In this document: piece after piece, positions 10,563-22,845 of the stretch | Numbering within the stretch: the stretch's first letter is position 1 | How the letters are laid out: each line of letters begins with the position of its first letter | Source of the DNA: Erodium maritimum | Lineage: Eukaryota; Streptophyta; Magnoliopsida; Geraniales; Geraniaceae | Assembly: GCA_963921825.1 (NCBI GenBank) | Contig: OY997593.1 | Location: 65,580,039 to 65,644,038, forward strand | Direction of reading: 5' to 3' | Length of the DNA stretch: 64,000 nt | Position numbers and translations under genes: made by a program | The notes under the pieces: generated by a model | Database searches by the model: none | Seen by the model: only the letters and a program-made list of their open reading frames with translations | Told to the model about the DNA's origin: nothing

Positions 10563-12969
10563 ATTTTTTTTTAGAAGAACAAGGTGCAATATTATTATAA
10601 GATAAACAAGTTTGGTAGGCACACAGGTGTACCCAACCTACAATAGCAAAACCAATTAACAAACAGAAAGGAAAAGCAGAAAAGTAAATTGTGCTCTGGT
10701 AATTGGGGGCGGACGAAGGGGGTATCTGCGGTAGCGTCCAAGGACACTGATACAACATGCTTCTTCCAAAGGGCACTGGGCGAGGCAACCAAGTGAAGGG
10801 GAATACTGGTGGACCTACATCTCCCCCTGTGTGTGAGCGTGCATCGTCCTCCCTGGACTGATAGTGGTAGGGCTCCTGAACGCGGGTGTGCTGACTCCGG
10901 ACTGGCAGGGGAGACAAATATCGACTGATGATGGTGCCATCGCCATCCATCCGCCGGGAAGGGGTCAAAGTCGATCCATCCCTCCCCGGGCCACCTCGGA
11001 CTCATTTCTGCAGGCGAGGGTGCTTGAAGCCCCCCGCCGCTGCTGCCTGTGATTCCCCATCTGACGTTGTCGAGTCCTCTGACTCGTCCTGATCCTCCTC
11101 CATGTCGAGGCGTTTCTTCCCAGACAATGTCGGGCTCACCTCCTTCTCCACCCATTCAGACGGAATGTCTTCCGTCCCCGTCTCATAGGCCTCATCCTGC
11201 TTCCTCCGGGGACCATATCTCGGGGACAGTGTACGGGGGCCACCCCGACCGCCCTTGTTCCTTGTCTCCAAATAGCTCCAGTTTGTTCCAGGGATCGCCT
11301 TCCCATGCTTAGCCTTCTCTAGGGCCGACCTCGGGTCCCCCGGGGCTCGCAGCGAATGACCCCTGGTCCCACCCGCCACCGGGCACGACGGGAACAGGTG
11401 TCCCGCACAGCTACATCCATAACAGTGATCCGGTAAATGTTCATAAGACACATGGAGTAGCGTTCGTACCTGTGATTCCGACAGTCGGAACCAAACTTGG
11501 CTCTGTAGAGGTAGTCGGATATCAGCTCGGATTCGGACTCGCATAAAATCACCCCAGCAACGCCCCGACCCGTCCACATCCACTGCCTGACAGGTACCCA
11601 AGGCACTCCCTATCCGAAAACCCATGTCTCTGTTCCAGGCCCCCACCGGTAAATTGGAGATCCTAGCCCATACCGAAAAGTGGTGGAAGCTCAACTCGCT
11701 CACCTGCATGTGAGCCCGCAGATCTGTGAAGAGCACCAGGGACTCCCAAAACGCCCAGAGTTCCCAGCCAAGACACGCGCTCGCTCCCGCGCCGTGCGAA
11801 AGAAAAATCCAACCAGACCCCCATCAAGAGGTCGAGCGTCCACCTTCATCCCCCACAAGTCTTTCATTCTGTCCACCAGAGATTTCCAGAAGAAGCGCTT
11901 CGATGTCAGGACCTTAGCTGCGAGCGCAAACTGAAACAACCCTCCCGCATTAGCGATATCCCCAGCTGGGATGACCACTTCCTTGATACATAGCGAGGAA
12001 AGCCGCGTACCTAGCTCCAGCATCCCCTCATGGTCCCATCAAGCTCCCCGGGACGGACCTCACGGCCACCCGGACCCAACAGGTCGTCCGGTCTTCGGGC
12101 TTGAGCCACCGATTCCAGCCCCGCCCCTCCAGCTCCAGTCCGTCCCGATCCATAACGGGCCGCCCACCTTTCCACATCACCCGACCCAGACATCCCATTC
12201 CTACCGCCCCGACCCGCTCGAGGGATCCAGTTTCCCTGACCCGAGCCTACACGACGCGCATCTCCCATGAGCGTCCCCTATTAGCCCAGCCCAACTCGCT
12301 GCTCCAGGCCCGACCCCATCTCACTAGGGTTGTCCCCTACCTCGGCCACCGCCTTCCCCTTCAGTCGCCGCCGCTCCTGCGCCTCCGGGGACTCCGTCTG
12401 CGTGTCCTCCGAGGCCGAAGGAACCCGGACCGGGCCCCGACCCTCTATCCCGTCTGCATGCAACACACCCGCAGGCCGGAAGTGCGAGCCCCTACGAGCC
12501 CGAGTGCTCAGGTCCCTCGCCGGACCCTGACCGACTCAAGTACCGCCCTGGCACGCCCGTCCCCGCCACAAGCCACCTCTACTGGTCGCCGGACCGAAGA
12601 GAATACCAGGTCCGGCTCCCGTACCTCCCTCGCCCTCAGCATCGTCGGCGTGTTCAGGAAGTCACCAGCCCCGTCCTCCTCCCCATCGTCAGACGACAAC
12701 GGGATAACCGGCACCGCCGCCAGTCCCAACACCACCGTCCCTTCCGCGCAAACCGGGCGCTCGTCGTCAGCCCCCCGTCCCGCCACCACGCCCGCGTCCA
12801 CACCAGCCGTGCCATTCGCTGCCCACATTCGAGCGTCATGTCCTCCTCCGACTCAGCCCACATAGTAGTATCAACAGAGAGGCTGGAAAGTCTCGAGTTC
12901 TCCATCGCCTCCACAAAACCAAATCCAGAGTTTTTTCGCAGAGAGCAAAAAAAAAAGGAGACGGCTACG
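10563..12969 (-). mobile_element. LINE copy containing ORF1 only, with poly-A tail
   Basis: Minus-strand element: 5' leader from about 12969, ORF1 from ATG 12905, and a poly-A tail seen as nine T at 10572-10564. A 7-bp AATCATA lies at both borders (10556-10562 and 12970-12976) and may be the target duplication. No endonuclease or reverse transcriptase (ORF2) follows ORF1; the sequence runs from the ORF1 tail to poly-A. It is therefore an internally deleted or ORF1-only L1-type LINE. It is markedly GC-rich compared with its surroundings. Confidence 0.65.
10595..12905 (-). pseudogene. LINE ORF1 (DUF4283 plus CCHC knuckle), frameshifted
   Basis: Starting MENSRLSSLSVDTT (ATG at 12905), the frame passes through a GC-rich, proline/arginine-rich N-terminal part, then a DUF4283 domain (about 12000-11710: FALAAKVLTSKRFFWKSLVD..LWG..ARPLDGGLVGFFF), VWARISNLPVGAWN and CYGCSCAGHLFPSC, a zf-CCHC_4 type knuckle (11660-11340), and an acidic tail. 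This is the nucleic-acid-binding ORF1 protein of plant L1 LINEs. At least two frame changes are needed: one in the N-terminal part and one near 11745, where the DUF4283 frame meets the frame reading LFTDLRAHMQ. The large plus-strand frame at 12101-12865 is an antisense shadow of this region. Confidence 0.8.
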
Positions 12970-12977
12970 AATCATAC

Positions 12978-14530
12978 TTGATTTGTTATGATATATGTAT
13001 ACTACACTCCTCTACTTGTCATTATTCGGTATTTATTATTTGTCGTTCATAACGGCGGTAACATCAATAATTTTGATATTTTACTAGCGATTCTTAAAAA
13101 GAAGAGCCGAGCCAGTTAAATTTGAACCGAAAACTTAAAACTAGAGTGTGAGTTAAGGAGGAAAGGGATGGGTTGACAGTGGGTTTGTAGGGAAGATGGT
13201 AGACATTCTCTGATCACAAATGAGCCTCCCAATAAGACAACTCTTGGAACCTCCCAAACTATACGCTAACATACGACATACTACACGCACTCTACTATCT
13301 AGTAGTCTCTACACTCTACATCACATGTGTGCCCTACGTTACATTCCATTAGAACAATCGATACTTTAGCCATAAAACCAAAGTTTTAAAAATAGTTAGG
13401 ATCTAATTAAACGGACAGGGTCTTTTAGAGATGAATTAAAAGAATTAATCATAGATTAATCGAATTGATCAACAAGAAAATAACGCCTAAACAAGATCTG
13501 ATCAGGATTTTTAAAACACGGTATAAAACTTATCCAAACCATTTGAATACGTAAGAGTCTCAGTCCTACTCATATTTTAGCCGCAATATTTTGCTTATAT
13601 GCAAAGGTAAAACCAAGTTGGTTGCTTCCAATTTAAGGTAAGATGAAACAGTACAGTACACAATGTTGCTTGAGTTGTGGCATTGCAGAGACCACTTACT
13701 TATATCTCTCCTAATCATAAAATATTATTGCATTTTCTCTTTGGTCAAACATCCTTAGAAAACTGGTTCCTATGTAAATTTTAGAGGGGGACAAGACAAC
13801 CTATCTGTGTAGGGATATATGCTTTTGTTTCACTTTTACTTCATTATGAATGGCTTTAAATGCACTAATCATAGGCGTTTAAGGTATTGTGCAGATATTA
13901 AAGTTCATAAGAATGTTTATAATTTGATAAATCGACTTTTAAGAATATGTAAGACACTTACACAAAGAAGAAGAGACTACCAAATGCTGACGTATTTTTA
14001 CTGGTATCAATTATCATCACTGATTTGATTTATTTCTTGTCCACCACCGCAAAACAAACAAAATATGTGGATTCATTGATCACTCCAAGTGACACTCAGG
14101 ACCTGAACTGTCTGATATTCATCATCGATGATGCTAGGGTTAGAGAGTATTTCAAATTAATCTCCCTTTTTGGATGCCGTTGACTTATAACTCTGGACGG
14201 CCATGATGAAGCGTGTTTTCTGTCATGGAGACACAATTATAAGCTACCATGGTAAAATAAAAACGAAGATGGAGAGCTCTGATGATGAACCTTTTGGAGC
14301 ATTTACAACGGGAGTACATTTTTGTTGATTTGTACGACGAATTCATATAAATCGGTTGGTTGAATTACAAGTGTTTGGTAATTTGATATTATAGTTGTCC
14401 ATCACAAAATCCATGTTTAATTCGTCATCCTAATTAACCGAATAAAGTTCCGGTCACGAAAATGCCAATTTTGTTTATTTTAATCATAACAGTCAATAGC
14501 CCATCGACACATGTTTAATTCACCGGAAAC
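12978..14530. other. No gene recognised
   Basis: AT-rich spacer. A 69-aa open frame at 13819-14028 has no recognisable domain. I see no repeat ends or RNA genes here. Confidence 0.5.
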
Positions 14531-14539
14531 CTATGACTC

Positions 14540-16620
14540 TAATAGGGCGTTGTTTGGTCGTCGTAGCCCACTCGTTACAGGCGCAACCACGCTGCCTAGC
14601 ACGAGCTCTCGTTGCTACGCTCTCCGGAACCGTTCTCTTAAAGGCGGCTCATGGTAGGATCCTGCAACGACGAGCCCTCGTGCCTTTGACTCGTCAACTT
14701 CCCAACGGTTTAGTCACCAGTCCTATGACTCAACGACACGTGTCCCCCAATAAATTTCTAAACCTACCCTATTTTTCTGTAAATTAACTACCTACCCCAT
14801 TCTTATTCATACTTCTTCATCCAACTCCTTTTATATCTCTATATTATTTATTTCGTGGCCAACAACAGTTACGAGTCAATCCTCGATGATATAGTGTTCA
14901 CCGAGCCCTTAGATGAAGACGAGTTTCACTCTCAAATCTAATCTCAGGGCTTGTTCATCCAACCTACCCAATCGTCCCAACCTTCATCCATGACGTCGCA
15001 ACATTGCCAATCGGGTGCATTCAAGCCCTCGAGAAGCCTCCCGAATAAATCAAATACACCTATAATACCCAGGATCAAATGGAGCACTACCGAGGAGTAA
15101 TGCTAACACGGGGTTGGGCAATCATTCAGTGATAGCATCGGGGGGAGGGGCAAATAGATCGAAGCCTACAGAACTCCAGTCACAACGGAGGTTGTAAAAC
15201 TAAGGCAACCAAATGACTCTATTCGGTTGTGGATGAATGACAAGAACCAATGGTATTAGTTGAACATAAAGGTTATGAAATTGCAAGGTCATTAGGGGTG
15301 TATTATGAATGTTTACTAAAGCGGGAGATCGGACGATCAAATCATGACAAAAACAAAATAGGCTTGTAAAGGTGAGGAGTGTCATGAGTTTGCATCAAAG
15401 AATGTTTGAAGGATATCCCTAAGTGGAAGTTCGTCAGGTTTCGTCAGTGTCAACCACAATCTGACCCCAACCCCAACCTTGAAATCGAAGTTGAAGCCAA
15501 TGTAGAAAGTAAGGCAAGGAAGCGGACAAGATTGAAGAGAATTACACCTACACATCGATCGATGGTACCGATCATGAGTGTACCTCATTGATATACAAGA
15601 AACGTTTGATAGGTCAAATGAAATCAAAGGCTAATGACAGAAGGGCCGAGCAGCTGACTGAGGAGGAGGAGGAGGAGGACACAAACTCCAGTAAATTTGT
15701 AGCAACAAAATTTCCAAGTATTCACATGAATGGGATGCGTTTCGTTACTCTATTTAAATAAGACACCCTCAGTAGGATGTTTGATATGTACTAGACTACC
15801 CCAACTTAAGACACCTCAATCATGACACAAGCGAAGGTGGATGCTAGCAATTTACTATTGACAAAACCCACGAAACGAATTAGAGAACTTTAAATTGATT
15901 TAGCATTTTAAATTACTTTTTCTCGTAGTAGGTTACTGTTTTATCCTCCATGTATGAATTCTCCAACAGTTTCATGAATGGAGGATCAGTTATTTCAGGT
16001 TTCTTCGAGAAAAATAATTGTCGTGGGTCCCACAACCGCCCCACCATGGCGCATCCAACATCCTCCCTCCTTATAAAAGCACCATATATCCTTCATTTAC
16101 TCCACACCTCTTCTTAATCTTCTCCTTCTTTTCTGCAACAAATTTCTCTATCTTGACAAAGCTCTATGGTCTGTTGAAGAAGAAATGCACCTCGTCATCA
16201 TGTGGCTTAAACATACTGATATCTAGGGACACTATTAAGAGAAAATTTTATTACATTTTGTAGTCTAGGCATCAGGGAACTTTCCTAAACGGACAAAAAA
16301 ACAAGTTGATGATCATTGGGGCAAGAACATCTAGAAGTGTCAAAAATACGATGAAATCTATCGGTACATGTTCGGTATCGACGATCCTGATAAATTGATG
16401 AAAAAATCTTACGAGCCACTGAGAACGATTAAAAACAGAAATACGATAAGCTATTCAATATATATGCTCGGTGGGACATGCTCAAAGATGGGGCAAAGAG
16501 TAGACTCTACGTTGACGCGGTTTAAAAATTGTAATTGTCATATGTAATGTCTTTTCTATTATCGTTTGTAATGTCGTCTTTTATTCGGAATAAAAAATCA
16601 AAATTTCTTCTAAATCGGTG
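14540..16620 (+). mobile_element. Eroded PIF/Harbinger-like ORF1 remnant
   Basis: Fragments on the plus strand resemble the Myb/SANT-like accessory protein (ORF1) of plant PIF/Harbinger elements: a leader with ACGACACGTGTCCCCC and a pyrimidine-rich tract (14740-14850), DEDEF-type acidic codons near 14920, and KECLKDIPKWKFV at 15403-15442, matching the family's CW..LKD.PKW block. A second leader-like stretch with TTATAAAAG at 16071 is followed by ARWDMLKDGAKSRLYVDAV (about 16460-16525). Frames are interrupted repeatedly. Neither ends nor a DDE transposase were identified. It is dead coding sequence; the boundaries are approximate. Confidence 0.45.
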
Positions 16621-18100
16621 AGTTTATGAAAGTTGTTAAAAAACTTTTTGAAATTACAATTACAGCTTAAGCCTGGCGGGTGGTTTACTATTGGGGAGGG
16701 AAAATGGAAAATACAACTTAAGACTAGCTCTTTAGCTTAACTAGTGATTTACGACTAAAGATACTTTTATCACACAAACACTATTAACCCAAATCATTCT
16801 CACATCACAAATATTTTCATCCATTTCACCATGTCACATTCTTAGTTCTCAACCTCTATCTTCCTACCTTACACCTAAATATCGTATGTCAAACCTTCAA
16901 ACGCTGTCTACCATTCCTAATTAAATTATGGTAATATTGAGGTGTATATATGATCCTTCATCTTCTCTAATTGAGGAGTTAGCGAGTCGCAGTCGATGAA
17001 GAAGTAGCGACAAAGAAAGAAGTAGTCGAAGAAGATTTTTCCACCTAACCTTCAATCGAGTCCTCGTACGTGTTTTGTCATTTCTGAACCGTACCTCATC
17101 ACTCTTTCTGTATGATGCATTAAACACACCTCGAGGTCCATTATGCACGAGACATATTGTTCCCACCCATCTCTCACTTCTAGCATTCCCCATCACAAAA
17201 ACCTTTGGTTCGACGAGGAAGAATCAACTTGTAAGCGATTGGATCAACAATTCAGCCGAGATACTTATGCATCAGGGAAGTCCGATAAATATTAAGGTGT
17301 TGTCTATCATGAATTTGACACAACCAATCTTGATCCAATCGTTGATCCACATCGTATCCGAAAACTAATGAATACCCCTTCTTGAGGTGGAATACAAAGA
17401 TTAAAAAAAGTCAATGATGCTCGCTTGAAGGCTAATCGGGAATAGTGAAGTGGTGAGCAAGCGATGAAAAACATCGATAAACATTACAAGAGGATATTTG
17501 GAAGATATATCACGAAGAAACAATGGTGGAAGATGTTGAAAGACCACTCTAAGCAGCAAGGTCGGATGACCTTTCACCGTGAATGTTCCCAGACACTTTT
17601 TTTTTGTCAATGAAGTTTTATAAATGCTCCCCTAAAGATAGTAAAAGGGAGTAATATGCAGACTATAGTCTTCAACCAGCATAAATACCAACGCTACACG
17701 AGAAGTTAACAAAACAAAAACTGGAAGAAAAAAAACACTCTCTCTATTTGGATCAAAGGGAACTCCGACAAAAAACCAAAGGTAACCTAGACCACTTCAG
17801 GACCAAAGCCTCAAATAAATGAAGGAGGATGGACGAATATAGGTCACATCCATCGTCCATCCCCTCATTCCACTCCACCTATTCCAGTAGCTATTTTGAT
17901 AATATGAGTCTCGCAGCTCGTGTTGAACAAGCTTATCTTTTGCATCCACTTTGAGTCATCCAATAGGCCAAAGGTGGTCAAGAGAAAAGGAAAAAATCAT
18001 GCTCAACGATACCAATTGTACTTCTGTCAAGACCTCCAGGATGAATTAAAGACAAGTTGCTAACGAGAGTAGACCCCCTTTAGAACCATAACAGAAAATA
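16621..18100. other. Unassigned, probably decayed transposon sequence
   Basis: Short open frames on both strands (for example 16921-17196 minus and 17075-17368 plus) without family resemblance. The stretch 17210-17600 has coding-like composition, with reading in more than one frame, and may be another eroded Harbinger-type ORF. Not supported well enough to name. Confidence 0.3.
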
Positions 18101-18775
18101 TATTATCCATTCTCCATCGGTACCTCCATGGTCTCCGGTCATTGAAGTCGTCAATGGAGATCCTCTCCTCACCTCCTCCTTCTACTCTTCCCCCTTCTCC
18201 GGAGTTTTCCCCAACTATTTTCAGATCCACTGCTTTTTTCTTCTCCTCACCTCCTAGTGGCTATTGGTTGTCAATTCGGTGGCCTTATACTAGAAAGGGT
18301 TCATTTTCGTACTCGTCGGATATGGCCTTGTCCCCCCGGTGTTCATGTTCTCCTTCATCTGTTCTACATCCTCTCCTTAGCTTGGGGTTATGCTCATGCT
18401 CGTGCTGTCGCAAATCAGAATCTTTATCAAGATACGTATCTATAGTGGTCGGCGCCTAGGTTGGTTCTGACAAAGCCTTCTATCGGAGTCCTTTCGCTTT
18501 AGATCTGACGTCGTCTGGAATACACGTTTAAGGGGCTGGTCTTCTCATAGAACCGGTCTCGCCTCTCACATCCTCCATTCTTCGGCCGTGTGGATGGCCC
18601 TATCGTTTCCTCTGGGACAAGTTCACTGCCTCAATCCTTTCCCTCATGTTTATATCTTTCCCGTACCGAGTAGGTGGTTGGGGGCTCATCTTTTTTTGTT
18701 GTGGTGTTAGCCTCAGATGAGGTTCTTAGCCTGTTTTGGCTTTTGTTAGAGATATGTTGGTTTGGATGATGATGA

Positions 18776-18818
<43 letters not shown>

Positions 18819-19760
18819 CTTCTTCTTCTTCTTCTTCTTCTTCTTCTTCTTCTTCTTCTTCTTCTTCTTCTTCTTCTTCTTCTTCTTCTTCTTCTTCTTC
18901 TTCTTCTTCTTCTTCTTCTTCTTCTTCTTCTTCAGTGGTGCGTCGGTTGTGCTTGGTTCATGGCGTGTGGTGGTTGTGGGTTTGGTCAGATGATTTGGTG
19001 TCTCTGCCATGGGTAAGGTTTACTTGTTTACCTTCCTTATGTCTAAGTTTTGTAATTCTCCTCTCTGGACGTTTATCGTATTTTGTTGGATTTTCATTCG
19101 TTTCCTTCCGTTTCGGTGGTAAGGGCTCACCGCTTTGTAAGTGTTTGTCGTCAGTGAATGGTTTGGGTGATTGTGCCTATTGGCTGGAATCCTTCTTATT
19201 CTATTTTAGGGTTTAGTGAGTTCTGGTTGGTATGTTCCCTCAATTCTGTCTTCGTCGTTTGCGATGTTGACTATCAGTTTGTTAGTGGCCGCATTTCTCT
19301 ATGTGTGAGAGGTTGTCAATCCTAATGAGATAAGGTGCTTTCAAACTTAGGCTAAGTTTTAGGTTGATTCAAGTATAGTTTGAGCTTAATGGATGGAAAA
19401 TTCAGGTTGTAGACCTCTATTAATCTTGTGTGCTTCATGGTTGTAAAATTCTGGTTTTAGACCTATTTTATGTTTATGTGTTTTGTACTTAATGGTTGTA
19501 AAATCTGGTTATTTAGATCTTCTTTGTCTGATTTACACCCTTGTCGGGTGCTCGAAGTTCCTTTCATACGAATGCTCCTTTTTGTACTGGTTTAATCCTT
19601 TTAGGATCGTCATCTGGTTTAAGGTCGAGATTTGTTCAGATATGTTTTTTGTTAAGACCGAAACTAGTTCGATGCTTTGTTTGTTTGGACTTCGCACGTG
19701 TCTCTCATCTTTCATCCTTTAAAAGATGGGATTTTATAAAAAAAATTGCTGATAAAAAAC
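18101..19760 (+). other. T/G-rich non-coding stretch, retroposon-like
   Basis: A pyrimidine-rich head (18140-18260), a T/G-rich body and an end reading GGATTTTATAAAAAAAATTGCTGATAAAAAAC (about 19729-19760), like the tail of plant non-LTR copies. It has no coding domain. Two other stretches, 34.99-36.4 kb and 52.6-53.85 kb, have the same look. Whether all three are one family needs an alignment. Confidence 0.3.
18777..18933. repeat. Compound (TTG)n(TTC)n microsatellite
   Basis: About 14 TTG units run directly into about 38 TTC units (to 18933), preceded by several GAT units. The poly-Phe, poly-Leu and poly-Lys open frames here are artefacts of this repeat. Confidence 0.97.
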
Positions 19761-20552
19761 ATATTTGATGGCGAAAAACACTTTCCACATGACAAAGGAC
19801 CAACTAAACAAACACAAGTTGGCTAACGAAAAATTGTGTGGTAGTATTTCAAATCGCTTGAGGAATAAATTAGTTTTAACTTATATTTGTGGTTCATTGT
19901 TAAATTGATATGTAATTCCAATATTTTTATTGTAAGTTCAAATGAACTAAAATCATGTCCATTTTTAATATTAATTTCTCATATTTTAGATTTATGGATT
20001 GGATTCCACGGTTTATTAACGATTATAGAATGGAACTACTCATGACGTTAGGGAGTATAATGACGATTCGAAAAAGACCTTTGAAGATTTGAAAGACGTG
20101 AAAATAATCTTTTGAGACAAATTACATGTAATTTAACTAACTCATTATAGATGTTCTGGAATGGATCTAGTTGATTTTCTACAAACAACCATGATCCATA
20201 ATGTTCTGCAAAGTCTATCATAGGAACATAAACAAAACCAATTAAGTGGTCCCAATCTTCTTTTCTCTTTTGGTTAGCTTTGTGGGTTTCTTAAACACTC
20301 AGGATTGGCTGTTCAAAAGGAAAGACAAGAACACATTATTTCGAAATGCATGTCAACACTTGTTATGTATGTTGATCGTAGTATCATGGAAGAGAAGAGA
20401 GAGCCTTAGTGAAGGATAAATGTGTAGTATCTAAAAACCTTAATTGATATACAGGTGCAGAGCCAGACCCTATTATTTTTTTAACAAACAACAAAACATA
20501 TATATATTTTGAAATCTCATATAACTTATAATAGTTAAGGTCTTAAAATAAA
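19761..20552. other. No gene recognised
   Basis: AT-rich spacer with no open frame of note and no clear repeat ends. Confidence 0.5.
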
Positions 20553-20870
20553 ATATTGGGTTAATTACTTTTTGTATCTATATTCTATTGGTAACATACA
20601 TTTTATACTCATGCGTTTTGTAACGTACAATATCAGTCCCTTTGGTTCGGTTACTGTCATTTAATACCCCTTACGAATTGGTCACATATCATTTAATACC
20701 CCTTATGTATTGGTAACAAAATATTTAATAGCCCTTATGAATTGGTTACAAATCATCAAAATAACGTAAACTTGGCCAAAATTTTGTTAGAGCGTTACCG
20801 ATACATCAGGGTACTAAAAAAATGTTACCAATAAAAAGTAGGTACTAAAGATAATTATTCTAAAAATATT
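20553..20870. mobile_element. Small inverted-repeat element with 32-bp internal repeats
   Basis: The ends match as imperfect inverted repeats of about 55 bp (left TAATTACTTTTTGTATCTAT..ATTGGTAACAT; right, read inward, TAATTATCTTTAGTACCTAC..ATTGGTAACAT). Inside, 20642-20756 holds about four copies of a 32-bp unit ending in TTTAATACCCCTTA, with copy ends at 20673, 20705 and 20737. Non-coding MITE-like element; superfamily unknown and no duplication assigned. Confidence 0.6.
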
Positions 20871-22430
20871 TATCAAGTGATAGATATGTGACTCGGACAA
20901 GGATATCGGATTAGTAATGGGTTGGGGGAGTGGTGTGGTTAAGGTCAAGATTCGCAGACTGAAAGGGAAGATTGTGCAACTGTAATGGGGACCCATGAAT
21001 CGTACAGGAACCAACATGCCTTCGACTCTCTATTATGAAGAATAATGGATGTCTCCTAACCTTTTTAGGGTTGGGACCTAACCTTGGACTTGGATCCCCT
21101 ACAAATATATATATATATATATATACACATACAAGTATTGTACTGAGATACTAAGTAGCTAGCCAGCATGCATGCAGATAAAGATATGTCTATTTTTGTG
21201 TGGAGATGATGATCACAATACAAACCCTATAATACAACCTCAATAGTTTTTTTTTCCGGGTATCTCCGACCGCCGGAATATTCTTCCGGCAGGAGACATC
21301 CGGCATCACACCGCAACTCCCAAGGAATGCCACCGATGCCTAACCTTATCATGTTATGCTATGTTTAGTGTGAAATTATATGAACATAGTAATAATTATT
21401 AAATCCACCAACACCGAAACCAACACAAATTCTGATTATTAGAGCATGAGAAAGACAAACCCACATTCCATTTTGTTGACTGGATCATTGGAATGCTCAA
21501 TCAGCTCCAGTTTTGATGTGCTCTCATATTTTATAGCTAATCTAAAAATGTTTTAGGAAAACAATAAATAACTCAAATGTGAAATTAATATGAAAATAAC
21601 TCATGAAACCAAAGTGGAAGATGAATGCAATTAGTCCAAAACACCATCATATAAGAGTTCCAAGTAAGATGAAAATAATCTTTTTTTAATGAATTGTGAT
21701 TATACACTAATAGAGGAAAATTGCTGAAAATAGTTCTAGATGAAATAAAAGTTGATGAACTTTCTTCATTACATAATGACCACCATAACTCAATCTAATG
21801 ATATGTATTTGATATCATTGTCAATGACATACGTATTTAACTATCTTTTTACTCAATACTACTAGTCAGTAATTACTATTTTAGTTTGTGTATCCTATCA
21901 ATTACATATTAAATTATACAGAACTGCATGATTTTTATATTAAAACCGTAGAGATAATAATCTGTTATTTGGCAGCTGAGTCCACAAAGGTTCACCGCCC
22001 AAGACCTTACATATTACATTAATCACAATTGCTATGGTGCGTTTCTGCTTAATTAGTCTTCCACTTGTTCGGTGTTATTGTGTTGTTAGAACGAGTTTCT
22101 CGTGAAATCGATGATTATGTGGAAACAAATAATAAAAATACAGTGTAAATATCTATAATAATCTTAAATTTTAACCAAAATTTTGAACTCATAAGATAAT
22201 ATGATCAACCCAAACAAAAGGTAGAGCCCAATTAGTTTTACGACCGTTTTCCTGAAGGAGAGACTCCTCGTACCTCTAACAATTTTCCTCGATTGACAAC
22301 ATATTTATCATGTGTAATGCCATAAACAAATAAAATATAAATTTATTTAGGAAATGTCCTATTCAATGGTGTAAGTAAATTTTGAGTTTTAAATTCTTTT
22401 AAGACAGTCTCAAGCCGACCACTTTCACAG
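20871..22430. other. No gene recognised; promoter side of the bHLH gene
   Basis: AT-rich, with a short TA run at 21104-21125. 21258-21310 holds CCGGAATATTCTTCCGG, a short palindrome, in a locally GC-rich patch. The last few hundred bases probably contain the promoter of the bHLH gene at 22846. Confidence 0.4.
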
Positions 22431-22441
22431 TGTGTGTTTCT

Positions 22442-22809
22442 ATGAAATTCTCAAAAACACTGATCTGTATATAAAAACAGCTTTTGTTTCTGCTTTCTGT
22501 CTTGAGCCATCGTCACTTCTCTGCCCAAGTCGCGGTCTCTCTGCTTTGCTTTCTCGCCACAGAAGACGAAGAACAAGTATTCAAAACATCATTTTTGTTC
22601 CTCTTTTTCTTCTTTTTGGGAAGAGCCGCTACTACTGCTGCTTCTTTCCCTTTTCATCATCTCTCCGGCAGTTCCCGGAGCTCCTGACCATACCCAAAAG
22701 GGCACTCTCCTAGAGTTTTTATTTGCAGAGAGACATTGCCTCTGTTTCTCCAAAACTTGGCTTAAAGGAGCTACCTTTATGTGGTCCTCTCGGTGATATG
22801 AGTTTGTGA
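22442..22809 (+). promoter_or_regulatory. Three short uORFs in the bHLH leader
   Basis: Upstream ATGs in the likely 5' UTR open frames of 10 codons (22442-22474), 5 codons (22779-22796) and 3 codons (22798-22809) before the main start at 22846. The last two lie within 70 bases of it. Whether all are transcribed depends on the unknown transcription start. Confidence 0.4.
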
Positions 22810-22845
22810 TCGTTTGTACTCAAAGGAGCTTGTTGGGGTTGTGAA

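Noticed and set aside
12101-12865. 254-aa plus-strand open frame, proline/arginine/serine-rich
   Set aside because: Antisense of the GC-rich LINE ORF1; composition bias keeps the frame open.
18726-19016. Open frames of poly-Lys, poly-Phe and poly-Leu
   Set aside because: Translations of the TTG/TTC microsatellite in several frames; no start context or domain.
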